From assembly GCF_019393635.1 (NCBI RefSeq), contig NC_057866.1, forward strand, positions 2,418,223 to 2,482,222: a stretch of DNA of 64,000 nucleotides, written 5' to 3'. A program made the translations under genes and the position numbers. The DNA comes from Dromiciops gliroides. Lineage: Eukaryota; Chordata; Mammalia; Microbiotheria; Microbiotheriidae. The notes under the pieces are model-generated. The model was given only the letters and a program-made list of their open reading frames with translations. It searched no databases and was not told the DNA's origin. The stretch's first letter is position 1, and each line of letters starts with the position of its first letter. Shown piece by piece: positions 48,848 to 59,499 of this stretch.

Positions 48848-48953
48848 CCGCCCCCTACCGCCTAGGGTGCAAACAACACCTCTGGGTTGGAGTCAGCAGG
48901 ACTTAGGGAGATGGGGGGAGTGTTGCTGCTCATGTGGGGGGGCCCCCTACGGG
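48848..48953 (-). promoter_or_regulatory. Pair of CTCF-like motifs
   Basis: Two motifs in the same orientation fit the core CCRSYAGGGGGC at 11 of 12 positions when read on the minus strand. One is GCGGTAGGGGGC (within 48,861-48,849) and the other CCCGTAGGGGGC (48,953-48,942). They lie between the P4-like and P3-like promoters. This is a by-eye match only. Confidence 0.4.
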
Positions 48954-49448
48954 CTAGACTGGGTCGCCCTTTGGGCGTCCCCTTGCGGACACTCCTGGCA
49001 TTGCACTACAGCCCCAAGAGACACGTTTGAGGGGGGGGGGAGGGCTGTTTACCCACAACAGGGATCTTTCCCCCTACCCCGCTCCCTCTGGGAAGACTTC
49101 CCGCAGCCCCACTATGCAGTTTGTGACTTTTGCCCCTTCCCGAGGGTGCCCCAAATTTCAAAGAACCTGGGAGAGGGTGCAAGAAGGACCCAGAGTTTCA
49201 GAGACGCTAGGAGAGAGGGAGGAGAGCCCCTGGGCTTGTGTGCGCAGCCTCCAAGCTGAAAGGGAGTTCCCCCAGCCGCCCCGTCTGTCCTGTCCTGTCC
49301 TACGACGACCTCCGCGCACTGCGCGAAGTCCCCGGGCCGCGCCAGTCCCACGGCAGGGTGGGGACGGGGGCCAGACAGACGGACCGAGGGGCCGGTGAGC
49401 GGGCTGACGGGCCCCGGGGCCGGTCAGCCTGCCGTCTGGGGGGCTTAC

Positions 49449-49571
49449 CTCAAAGCTGCTCCTGCTACTCCCCACCTCCTTGCTGCGGGACTGTTGTAGG
49501 GTGCTGACACTCGCGTCCGCCGACCCTGAAGCGACTCCTCTCGCCATGTTCCCTCGCTGACGAAATCTCAT
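49449..49571 (-). CDS. Candidate in-frame N-terminal extension of prepro-IGF2
   Basis: From ATG 49,571 the frame is open for exactly 41 codons to the donor. Splicing to the acceptor at 45,090 places the next codon on the IGF2 ATG. The peptide begins MRFRQRGNMARGVASG and ends RSKEVGSSRSSFE; it is hydrophilic, Ser/Arg-rich and not a signal peptide. The Met at residue 9 (49,547) has a strong context (A at -3, G at +4) and would give a 33-residue extension. Human IGF2 has a known N-terminally extended isoform made from a different leader, with unrelated sequence. Translation here is unproven, and a different donor would break the frame. Confidence 0.35.
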
Positions 49572-50505
49572 CGTTGGTCGAATTTTGGATTCGGGTCAGG
49601 CTGGTTCTGGCTTTTTATATTGGGGGCGTAGTTAGTTTTTTTTGTCTTTTTGTTGTTTTTTTTTATATTCGAGTGGACGGGCTTTGGGGCGGGGCGGGTT
49701 GACTTGTTGTTTTTGGATGAGTTTGGGGAGATAGTGAAGAGGGTTTTGAAGAGTAGTGGACAGAAGGAGCAGAAGACAGTCAGACAGAAAGACAGTGCAA
49801 AGGCGACAGAGAGTGAGCGAGAGCGGCGAGCGAGCGAGCGAGCGAAGCCAGAGGGGGCAGAGGGGGGAGAGAAAAGGAGACAGATAGAGAGGGCGAGGGC
49901 AGAGGGTGCGGGCAGACAGGGGCGGGACGATCAGGGCGGGGAGGACCGGGGGGGGCACTTAGGAAGGGGAAGGGGGTGAAAGGGCGAAGGGTGCAAGGGG
50001 TGGGGAGGGAAGACAGCAATTTAAGCTAAGGGCAGGGGAAGGGGACCAAACTACCTCCCACGTCGGGGGACGCCCTGTACTAGGCTCCCCGAAAGCCTGA
50101 ATCCTCCGCCTCCGGAGTCAGGCTCAAAAGAACATGGGCTGCAATTTGGGGGATACTGTGGGGCGGACTGAGGGCGGGGAAGGAGATGAGACCTCTGGAG
50201 GCGGAACCTGCCTTTTCCCTTTAAGGGAGGTGGACTGGGATGAAAGCTGAGGTAGTTAAGGAAAAGGCAGTACGGCGTTCCGCACAGAAGCCCCAATTAG
50301 CAGCAAAAAAAAAAAAAAAGGAGGGGGAAGGGGAGGGGGAGGGGGAAGGACGTTGATTGACGGAGGGGCGCCGGGAGCCTGCAGGATGGAAAGTGCGGCG
50401 GGGGCAGCGCCCGCGTCGTCGGATGGGCTGGGAAGGCGGCGGCGACGCGAAGGTGGTGAGTCGACGCTGCGAATCCCCGACTACCTGCTCCGTCCAGGAG
50501 GAGAC
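49449..50505 (-). other. IGF2: IGF2 leader exon from the P3-like promoter
   Basis: This is an inferred 5' leader exon ending at a strong donor, TTTGAG|GTAAGC (49,448-49,443). Only three ATGs occur on its transcribed strand. The first, at 50,135-50,133, opens a three-codon upstream ORF ending in TGA at 50,126-50,124. The others, at 49,571 and 49,547, are in frame with the IGF2 coding exon. A second TATA-like box (TATAAAAA, 49,619-49,612) lies inside the exon and could start a shorter leader near 49,587 sharing the same donor. The 5' end is inferred from the TATA box. Confidence 0.5.
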
Positions 50506-50530
50506 AGACAGATCCGTCCTCCCGCCGTCC

Positions 50531-50645
50531 TTTTATAACGGTCTGAGAGAACCCGCTCCGATCGCTGGATGTCACCACTGGCGGCAGGCCCGACCCAATG
50601 GCCTGGAAGAGGGTTATCTCGCTCCGCCCCCCGGCTCCGCCCCGA
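50531..50645 (-). promoter_or_regulatory. P3-like IGF2 promoter
   Basis: On the minus strand, TATAAAA lies at 50,537-50,531. An inverted CCAAT (ATTGG) lies about 60 bp upstream at 50,599-50,595. GC boxes (GGGGCGGAG and GGGGGGCGGAG) lie at about 50,645-50,623. All sit in a CpG-dense block. A start near 50,505 gives a leader of about 1.06 kb to the donor at 49,448, close to the length I recall for the human P3 leader (about 1.2 kb). Confidence 0.65.
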
Positions 50646-50699
50646 AAACCGAGCCAAGTTGGGGGGGAGGGGGTAAGGGGAGGGGGCCCCCAGAGCTGG

Positions 50700-51460
50700 G
50701 GGGGGGGGAAGCGGGGATAGAAATTTTGTAAAGTCAAGAAATAAAACAATGCAAAAATGAAAGAAATAAAGAAATCGGGAAAAGAAAACAGAGAGAAGAA
50801 AAAGAAAAGGCGAGGAGAAAGACAAGAAAAGGGGGAAAGAAATAACTAAAAAAGAAAAAAGAAAGACCGAGAAAAGAAGGAAGGAAGGAAGAAAAAAAGG
50901 GGAGGAAGGAAGGAAAAAACTGAAAAGGGAAACAAAAAAGGGGAAGATAGGTTAGACAAGTAGAAAATAAGGAGGGAATGGGAGAGAGAAGGTAAAGAGA
51001 ATAAGAAAAAAATGACAGGAAGGAAGGAGACTGAAAAGAAGAGGAGAGGAACGGAAAAAAAGGTAGAGAAGGGAAAGAAGGAAGGGAAGGAGGGTAGAAA
51101 AGAAAACAAGGAAGAAGGAGGGGGAGAAGAAAATTTCAATAAAGTTTTTCCGTAGCGCATTTGGAAACGCTATTCTTTTCTTTCTTTTTTCTTTTGTTCC
51201 TTCTTTCTTCTTTCTTCCTTCCTCTTTCCTTTCTTCTTTCTCTCCCTTTTCCTCTTTTCTTTCTTTCTCTTTCTATCTTTCCTTCCTTTTTTCTTCTCTT
51301 TCTTTAGTCTTCTTTCTTTACTTCTCCTTCCTTCTTTTCTTTTCTTTCTTCCTTTCCTTCTTTTCTTTCTTCCTTTCCTTCTTCTTCTACTTCTTCTTCT
51401 CCTCCTTCTTCTTCTCTCTCTCTTTCCCTCCCTCCTACCTTTTCTTTTTCTCTTCCCTGG
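50700..51460. repeat. Opposed polypurine and polypyrimidine tracts
   Basis: About 430 bp of A/G-rich plus strand (50,700-51,135, GAAAGAAGGAAGG-type) is followed, after about 35 bp of mixed sequence, by about 290 bp of C/T-rich plus strand (51,170-51,460, TTCTTTCCTTCC-type). The arms are roughly self-complementary. Confidence 0.9.
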
Positions 51461-53198
51461 AGAAGGATGGAGCAGAGACGCTACAGGGAAAGGTCGCGGC
51501 TCATCTCAGGTACTGGCGTGAGTTGGCGGGCTGGCACTGTCGGCTCAGCTTAGAGGGCTGTAGGTGACCGGGCATGAAGAAAGGTGCTCAGGGTCTTTGA
51601 ACAGTACAGTCCGTCTCGAGGTTCCCAGACTCAGGAGTCATTGTTTTCTCCTGCCTCCCCAAATTTAGCGTTAGGGGAAAGGATGCGCCATCTCCCCGCA
51701 AGCGCGTGGGGAGTTTCAGTTGTAGCCCGGGACTTGCCCTTCCAATCCCGCGCCCTGTTGGTTTCGGCCGCAAAGTCATACTCGCCCCGGGTTCATTTTT
51801 TTTTTCCTCCGAAGGTGTGGGCAACATAGCCCGGGAGGTGCCAGAGTAACCACCGAGCGCTCCCTTCCCTCAAGGTGCCACCTGCCCTTACCGCTGCTAG
51901 GGCGCTGCACCCGTTTCCGCCTAAATAAACCAAGTGGAGGCTGGAGCAGAGAAAAGGAACCATTGGCCCAATGTGCGAAATTCTTACACCTCCAGAGAGA
52001 GGTCCGGCTCCGGCTGAACGCACCACGCGCAGAGTCCGGCCGGGCTCCAATTGCGGGCATCTGGTTCCCTCTCCCGTCAAGCCAGCCCTCTCTCGGCCCG
52101 GGGTGACGAAGGGTTAGCGCGCGCTTTAGAGCCAGTGACCCTGCCCGAGTTAGCAAAACCCTCTGCCCTTCCCTTCTCGGCTTGCGTGTTTGTGAAAGTG
52201 CGCGTGTCTAGGCGTACTCCCAGGCTCTCTGCTATTCTCGCAATCAAGCCTCGCATATCCCCGCTTTGCCGGCGTAGATGCGGGCTCGGCCCCCTAAGCT
52301 AGCAAAGCGAGGTGTGTGTATAGGTGTATGAGGCGGCGAGGTGGTCTGGGGGCGCGAAGCCGGAGAGCTGGGCAGCGCGCAAAGAGCGCAGACCGGAGCC
52401 CGCTTGGTAACTGGACTCGCGGAAGTGAAGGGGCTGTGGGGCTCTGTTCCCTGTTTTCTGTGGCCTGGGGTAATTCTGATAACCGGAGCCCGGAGTCCCC
52501 CGAGCTGCTCCCGAGGGGCTCCGAAGATCCCCGGGCTCTGGGCACAGCAGCCGCTAGCCTCGGCGGGTCTTGTTTTCGAAAGAGAAAAGGAGGACGCACA
52601 GAGAATTGTTTTTCCCAACCAATTTCTCCAAACCCGAAGCGGGGGGCGGGGTACAGAGAAAGAGGCAGCCTGGGATCCACAAAGAAAAGTCTGAGTAGTG
52701 GTCCCCAAACCGGCTGCAGCCGCCGCCGGGACCTTCAGCCCTCAATCCACCGGCCGGGTGGGTGGGCAAGTGCAGCTTCAGGGCTCAGCGGGTGAGCCGA
52801 GAAGGCAAACTGGGAGAGAAGCTGCGCCAGCTGGAGCCTGGAGGGGAACAGGTCCGAAAATGTCGCGGGGGGCCCCCAAACTCCGCCGACGATCAAATAA
52901 AGCCGCCTGCCACCCTTAGACCCCAACGCCGGGAGCGCCCCTAGCTAATCCCCTTCCTAATAAAGACACAAAAGAAAGCCCCAGGAGGTGAGAGGGCAAG
53001 CTGTCTGGGTGCAGAAAAAAGGGGCCACCAGAAGTGTTGGGGGTCCCTGCGGGCCAGAGGGCCCCCGAGAACCCAAAACCCAGGAAAAAGCCTACCCCAG
53101 ATTTTGCGAAGGTTGTGGCGCGCTGAGGTTCTACCGAGGCTTTGAACGCTTAATTGCTCCTTCGTTATCCTCTTCCGTGGCAAATAAACAGCGAAATG

Positions 53199-53225
53199 TG
53201 TGTGTATGTGTGTGCGTGTGTGTGC

Positions 53226-53273
<48 letters not shown>
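53199..53273. repeat. (TG)n microsatellite
   Basis: TG repeat with CG interruptions in its left part, inside the upstream CpG island. Confidence 0.95.
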
Positions 53274-53275
<2 letters not shown>

Positions 53276-53900
53276 TGTAGGGGGGCGGCGCGGGGACAGA
53301 GGACGGGGACAAGGGACAAGGGAGCCGCGAGTCGTGCGATGGGAAGTAGGGCTTGTGAAGGAGACAATACGCGTCTCCTCAGAGCCGGAGCCTTCCACAC
53401 GGAAGGCCAGTCAGTCCCTGGGTGCTCAGTGAAGCCGGGGGGCGGGGGAACGGCTTGGGAGGCCAGGGACTCCCCGGCTGCAGGCACCTCAAGCGGCCGG
53501 GGTCACTCCGTCTTGACCTTTCGAGAGAGAAGCGAGGCTAGGGGCGAGTCCAGGTTCATCCCTGCAGAAAATATAGGAAGATGAGGGGAGGGAAGCGCGC
53601 GCGGGTGGACCAGGGGTGCCAGTGGACAGGGGTACCTCGGGGTTCCTTCTTTCTCCTCCGCAAAGAGCCTTTCTGAGGGAATGCAACCTAGAATGGCCGC
53701 GGGGCAAAGTCCGGGCTCGGCTTTCAAGGCAAATATTCAACCAGGCACAGTTAGTCCTTGGGACTCCAATCGAAAGAAAGGGACAAAGTTACCTTTATAG
53801 GATTGTGTAACTGACCTGGGAGAGGGTGGCTTCTCCCTGGGGAGGCAGGGACGGTGCGGGGACAGAGGGGCTTGAAGGAGGGACCAGGCGGCCAGAACGC

Positions 53901-53942
53901 AGCGGCGGCGGCGGCGGTGGCGGCGACGGCGGCGGCAGCAGG
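53901..53942. repeat. (GCG)n trinucleotide run
   Basis: About 14 GCG/GGC-type triplets with a few substitutions, in the upstream CpG island. Confidence 0.9.
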
Positions 53943-54030
53943 GCAGATGCAGGGAAGGAAGGGAGGGCGAGAAGGAGCGAACGCGGCAGCTCTCCCCGGC
54001 GCCTAGGCGTTTTCCCTTTGCCGAAAACAA

Positions 54031-57000
54031 ACCTGAGTTCGTGTCTAAAATGCCTCTCGAACAGCTGGGATTGGGGCAGGGGATGGAAATGAGTTTGAGG
54101 AAGGGAGTGGAAATGACTCTGGTATATGGGCTGGAAATGAGTTAGGAGAAGGGCTGGAAATGGGGTTGGGGATGGCGCTCTGGATAAGGGTGGGGTTGGG
54201 GTCCCCACTCCGCTGGATGCGATGAAGAGCAGGATCCTTTGGAATAGGCGAGAGGGGAAGGCCCAAAGCATTGGGGTCGCTGAAATCATTTAGAAAAACG
54301 GGGCCTTGTGGGGCTTTCGTGGTCCGGCAGGGGTTAAGCTACGTTCTCCAGGTGTAGACATTGAGGCAAGGGATCTGGGGACTAGGTTGTTTCGCTAGCA
54401 TCTGCTTGGTCTTGGAAGGTTACTTCCCCATAAAATGCAGCTTATTTTCTACCCAGGAGAGCCCAAGACAGAGTGGGAATGGTCCCCATTTTGGGATCTC
54501 GGTCAGCAATCAAGCTGGTGTCCCACGCCAACAGTATCTGGCTTCACCCCTTCCCTACGACTGTCTCTACCCGCCCCCCCCACACACCCATTACTCAGTT
54601 TCTCCTTGTCCCCATTTCTGCCTTGGACAGGGCTCCAGGCTCATCCATCCCGATTGACTTGTGCACTTCTGCAGCTGGGCACACAGAATCATCTGTACGA
54701 TAGCTTCCTAACCTAGCTCTGTGCCCACTTGTTGAGACCCCGTGGAAACCTGTACCCCTAGTGTTCCAAGCAGAGCTAGGTTCTGGTGAGTGCGCTCAAT
54801 GTCTGCTAGTAGATGTACTCGCTACTTTTCCCACGGGAACTGCACTCCCTCAGAAGGGAGGTTATGCCTTCTCCAGCTTCTCCTGGGTCTCCCACAGGAC
54901 CCTTCCTGCCAAGGCTTCCCTCCCGCTCCCCCCTGCCCCCCAGGTCTCATTGCAACTGCCTAACGTCCGGCCAATGTCTGGCCCAGACTTGCCCTTTCAT
55001 TTCTTTCTCAAAGTACATCTCCGATAAATCCCGAACCTGAGGTGCCTGGGCCTGTAGCCTTTACTGCTCCTCTCCCCTTACTGTTCTGCTTTTCCCCTAC
55101 CAAGGAGGGCGCTGCGAGGGAGCCCACTGGGGCCAGCATACATTCCGAAGCCTCTGCGACTATCCCAGGATTCCTTACCAAGGCAAACTTTTTTTTTTCT
55201 CCAGCTGCGCTCTGGCTCAGGCTTGGCTCCCTGTGGCTGAGAGCTAAAAGCAATCTCAGTCCCCATTTAGTAACCAAAGCCTGAAGCACCAATCCTCTAG
55301 CAAAGAAAAGAATCTCAGAACAGAGGGCAAGATAAGATTGGGTGATCCTTGGGCTAAAAGGAAGCTCTACACCAGTACCCCACCCCCACCCCATAAAATT
55401 CATGCCATCCTGCCCTCTGCTGGGACCTTTGAGGCAGACACAAGAGCAATGACATCTCTGCAGCCCTCAATCTTCTTTTCTCTGGTCCCAAAGGCCTTCT
55501 CTGACCTGACCCAAAGTAAATGTATCCCAACCTGAATTCCCTGTCTCAGGAGCAGCCTCCATCTCCCTTTCCCTCCTACCTGAACCCAGTTGAGCCCTCG
55601 CCTGAAGCTGTGTATAGCACACAGCAGCTTGGGTGCCCGCAGCATCGTCCTGGCTTTAGATGCCTTGATTCCCATTTGCTGTTTGGAGCACCGAGGTCTC
55701 AAAAGCTAGTTCTGGCTCTGGCTCAGCTTTTGGTCTGTCTGAAGGCCAGGAGGCCCTGATGAGATTTTGGGCTTTTTCTTTCCAACCCCTTAGCTCCCCA
55801 AATTAGGACACCCTCCCCTGCTTCCTCCTCCTCTGCTTCTTACTCTTTTTCCTGGCTAGCTGACCCCAGCCCCAGCCCCCTGCAGCTAATAGCCAGTGTA
55901 TTTCCAATTAATTTCTATCCATATCCCCACACTCAGGTCTGACCTCTGGGCCTACAGACCCAAGCTGAGCACACTTGGGGGAGATCAAGAGGTAGGGAAA
56001 AGAGAGAGTCCTGGCGGTCGACACAGGAGTCACTTTCTGCTACTCAAACTCTGAAAATCCTTAGGGAAGAACCTTGGATAGAGGCTAAGGGAGCCCTCAA
56101 AGAGACAGAACAAAAGCAGTGTCAGGGGCTGGGTGCGATGTCCACCACAGAGCGGAGGAGGGGACATGCAGCCCCAGGGGAACTTCGGTTGGCTTCCCAA
56201 ACTCTCCTTGAAGCCACGTTCTTGGGAGGCTGCGCTGCACCACCCTGAGTCGGCTCCGCTTAGTGACTCACACCCCGGCGAGCCCTAGTTCTGATCCTAG
56301 CTGTCTCACCTTCCCAAGCACCACCGCGACAGCTGCTCACACCCGGGGTGCACTGGGGATGGAGTTGCTTTGGGATCTGGGGAGTAGGGTTGGGAGACTG
56401 TGCCCCTGACAGGGATGGGCAGCTGGGTGCTTGGGACCATGAATAGGGACAGTGGGAGCTTGCAGCAGCCTCATGCGCACCTTTCTCCCCAGGTCAGGGG
56501 CCCAGAATCAGCCGCCCGCCCCGAGCCCTGCAGTGCTGCCTCTTCTACCACTTCTTTCACCCTCCACAGCCTCGAAGGTTCTCTCTCCTCTCCCTCCAGG
56601 ACGGGCTGGGGAGGGGGGGCGGTGTGAGGGTGTGACTACTCCGGCGGTTCATGAGAAAGGGCCCAAGGTTGCCTTGCAGTGCACAGATGCAAACTGTAGC
56701 CAGAGCCCGAGATTTGACCAAGGGGCTAGAAGGCTGATGCCGCCCCCCCCAGGACACTCCCTCAGTTTTTGAGCCCCACCCCAGGATCTAGGGTTATCTC
56801 TTAAGCCCTCTTTGGGGTCTTTGCAGCATCCAGCTTGCTCTGAGCTCCAGCAACAAGAAAACAGCCGGCACCCGAGGAAGGAACTTAGAACTTTGACTCA
56901 ACGAGCGCCCAGGTTTCTGACTGTCTTGGCAAGCATACCCTTTGAAAGCCAGGGTCTGGAAGGGGTTGGCGGGGAGCCTGAAGAGGAGTGAGGGATGGTC

Positions 57001-58989
57001 TCAGGGAGGCTCCTGCAAGCTGCCACAGTCCAGGAAGGCCACAGCAGCCAGGGGCCTAAGCAGGGCTCCCCCCTCCCTTTCCCATTACCTCTTCTTTCCC
57101 TCAACCTCTGTCTCTTTCTCTCAGTGACTCTTTGTCTCTCTGTCAGTTTCTCTTTCTCCCTTCCTCCTCTTCTTCCATTCCCCTCCTTTGTTTTGTCTCT
57201 CCGTCTCCTCTCTCCCTCTCTCATCCCTCCCTATCTCTGTCTGTTTGTCTTTTTCCTTCCATTCTCCCCTTCCACCCTTGTTGATATGTCTCTGTCTGGC
57301 TCTCCATCTCTCCCTTCTTTTCTCCCTTTCTCTCTCTGACACTCTCTTGCTCGATCTTCCTTTTCCTCACCCTCTCCCATCTCTTTCCCTCTGTGTCTCT
57401 GTTTCACTTTCTCTCTCCCTCTCCCATCCCTCCCTCTCTGTCTCAGACTCTCTCCTTCCCTCCCTCTCTGCCCCTTCTCTTCTCTCCTCTCTCCTTTTCC
57501 TTTCTCTACCATTCTCTTCCCTTATCTCTGGATCTCCCCTCCGCAATGCATCAATTTCCCTTCACCTTCCCCCCTCATTTGACTTTCTCTGTGCCCATAA
57601 CAAGCATCCCTCTTCCTTCCCTTTCTACTCTTTTCTCCCAAAGTATCTCTTTCTTTTTGTTCTCTATTTCTTCCCATTTTGGCCCCTTCCAATGCTTAGC
57701 ATGGTTCGTGGCACATGACCGGCATTTAGGAAATGCTTAGTGATTATCTGTCCTTGTAACCTTTCTTCTACCCTGTCACTCCCTCTATTCTGAGCCCCTG
57801 CCCTGCCCCCTCACGAAGGTTCCATCCACTGCAGAGGTTCAATTCACTCAGTTGCACCCCCTCCCCTTCCCCTTCCAAACCAGGTAAGCCAGGTGGAGAC
57901 ACGAGTCCCCATTTTGACTGAAACCAGAGAGTAAGTTAGGAAGAAAGCCGAGTGGTTTGGTGCGAGGCCTTTCTCAGGGGAAGAGGCAGCGCAGGCTGCC
58001 TTGGGCATGTCTGTCTGAGGGGATTCTTCTCCCAGAGGGCCCCCTGCTCACTTACAAGGCTCTCCAGGTCTTCCAGGTCTCCAGTCCAGGGAGCCTCCAG
58101 CGCAGTGGCTCAGAGGGCCTTCTTGCAGCTGGGCTCAGACACTCCGTGCTTTTATCTGAGAAGTTGAGCTTCCCCTCCCCTTCCAGATGGGCTTGGGCTG
58201 GGAGCTGGAAAAGGGAAGGCAGAGAGAGGGTTATCATCGATCCCCAGACTTCAGGGCATCCCCCCCACTCTTTCCATGTCCAATAACTTTCTTTTCTCCA
58301 AAACAAAGACTGTCAGGAAGTAAATACTTCCCTTCTCTGGACTGGGGGTGTCCTAGTGTCCTAGCACTGGAGAAGAGAGGAGGGGTGGAGATTCGGGCAC
58401 TGGGGCACAGATCGGAATTCTCTGGCCCCCACTAGCCCTCAAGGTCCCAGGCTGCCTGGGAGAGAGAGAGGGATGGAGCTGCTAGTCTGCCGGCTTGCAT
58501 CTTAAACAGGTCAGTACTGAAAGGGGGCCGGGGGTGGGAATGGCTCTTCTGGTTCCAGCTTCAGTTCTGTGAAAATCTCGATGAAGTGGAACCAAAACCC
58601 CTCCCCAGGCCCCCCACTCCCCACCCTGGGAGTGTTTGGGTGTCACAGGCGTGGCCACCTAACCAGCTCAGGGAGATAGGAGCCTCTGAAACCTCAGTGT
58701 TCCCTTAGGCCTGGGGGGAGAAACCCTTCAGTCTGTTCCCCCAGCTAGTGAGGGGAGGGGTCTGCACACACTTCAAAGCATCGCACCAGCACAGCCCAGA
58801 TGATGATTAAAGCGTGTTTCTCTGAAAAAGTTGCCAACTGTCCATTTCTCTGTTGACCTTTCAACTTCTAGTTTTCCCAACTCCCCCCAACCCCCAACCT
58901 TACCTCTCAACCCTGCACCAAACAACCTCCTTCACCTGGCACAAACATTGAAGAAACACATCCCAGATGATTTTAAACAGTTCCCCTTA
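54031..58989. other. Non-coding upstream flank
   Basis: I see no supported gene. A degenerate GGGCTGGAAATGAGTT-type short repeat lies at 54,080-54,170 (about four copies), and a C/T-rich tract of about 600 bp at 57,070-57,680. Confidence 0.55.
57070..57680. repeat. C/T-rich tract
   Basis: Long imperfect (TCTCTC/TTCCC)n sequence on the plus strand. The Ser/Leu/Phe-rich ORFs across it are artefacts. Confidence 0.9.
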
Positions 58990-59001
58990 AGGTTGGGCAG
59001 A

Positions 59002-59231
59002 CAGATAGGGGGCGCCATAGTGCATAGAGTACCAGGACTGGAGTTAGGAGGCCTCATCTCCCTGAGTTCAAATTCAATCTCAGACCTTTATTAGCTGGGT
59101 GACCCTGGGCAAGTCACTTCACCCCGTTTGCCTCAGTTTCCTCATCTGTCAAATGAGCTGGGGAAGGAAATGGCCAAGAAAACCCCAAACGGGGTCACGA
59201 AGAGTCGGACATGACTGGACAACAGCAAATT
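59002..59231 (+). mobile_element. Marsupial SINE with RTE-like tail
   Basis: This 230-bp copy has the SINE body, a CTCAGTTTCCTCATCTGTCA core and the tail GGTCACGAAGAGTCGGACAT, which resembles RTE/BovB-mobilised SINEs. The target duplication AGGTTGGGCAGA lies at 58,990-59,001 and 59,232-59,243. Confidence 0.95.
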
Positions 59232-59499
59232 AGGTTGGGCAGAGACTTGAGGGTACAACGTGAAAGGACCCGTGGCTCCCCAAAGCGTCTCTGACAGGGC
59301 CCTGGACTCTGGTTCAAAGGGAGAGCCTGAAGCAACCAGGAACGGCCCCGGTTCTGACGCGCCCAGACGTCTTAAGTGGGTTGGGACTGGTCACTAGCTA
59401 GGGCCGAAGGGGTGAGGGCTGGGGCTGGCCGGTCCAGGGGACACAGGTGCCACCCAGAGCTCTTTCCCTGGCCACGGAGATCCAATGAACGTGGGAAAT

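Larger units (their letters stand above)
45090..49448 (-). other. IGF2 5' introns and promoter region
   Basis: The intron used by P3-like transcripts, holding the P4-like promoter and leader, a MIR-like SINE at 46,655-46,850 (plus), a GGA-rich polypurine tract (47,694-47,860) and CTCF-like motifs near 48.9 kb. A minus-strand TATAAA at 48,766-48,761 with a GTGAGT donor at 48,700 could mark a minor start, but the exon would be very short. Confidence 0.6.
33120..50505 (-). other. IGF2: IGF2 transcription unit (gene span)
   Basis: This is the whole inferred IGF2 gene, transcribed right to left from a P3-like promoter at about 50.53 kb to a polyadenylation signal at 33,144-33,139. The three coding exons and their splice sites are read directly. 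The leader exons, transcription starts and 3' end are inferred from core-promoter elements, consensus donors and an AATAAA. The order matches human IGF2: a long P3 leader, a short P4 leader, coding exons of about 160 bp, about 150 bp and 237 bp, then a multi-kilobase 3' UTR. IGF2 encodes a secreted fetal growth factor that signals through IGF1R and INSR-A and is cleared by IGF2R. It is paternally expressed in therian mammals, marsupials included (established knowledge; imprinting cannot be seen in sequence). Confidence 0.85.
49280..50660. promoter_or_regulatory. CpG island over the P3-like promoter and leader
   Basis: CpG is frequent here, in contrast to most of the window. The interval holds the GC boxes, the TATA promoter, the donor and, on the plus strand, a possible antisense first exon at 50,386-50,455. 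It includes a (GAGC)n run near 49,800-49,850 and a 15-base A run near 50,305. Confidence 0.7.
51900..54030. promoter_or_regulatory. Upstream CpG island
   Basis: This is a second CpG-dense interval of about 2 kb with a (TG)n at about 53,199-53,273 and a CGG/GGC run at 53,901-53,942. A minus-strand TATAAAGG at about 53,801-53,794 could mark another IGF2 promoter, in the position expected for human P2. I could not define a supported exon. Confidence 0.55.
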
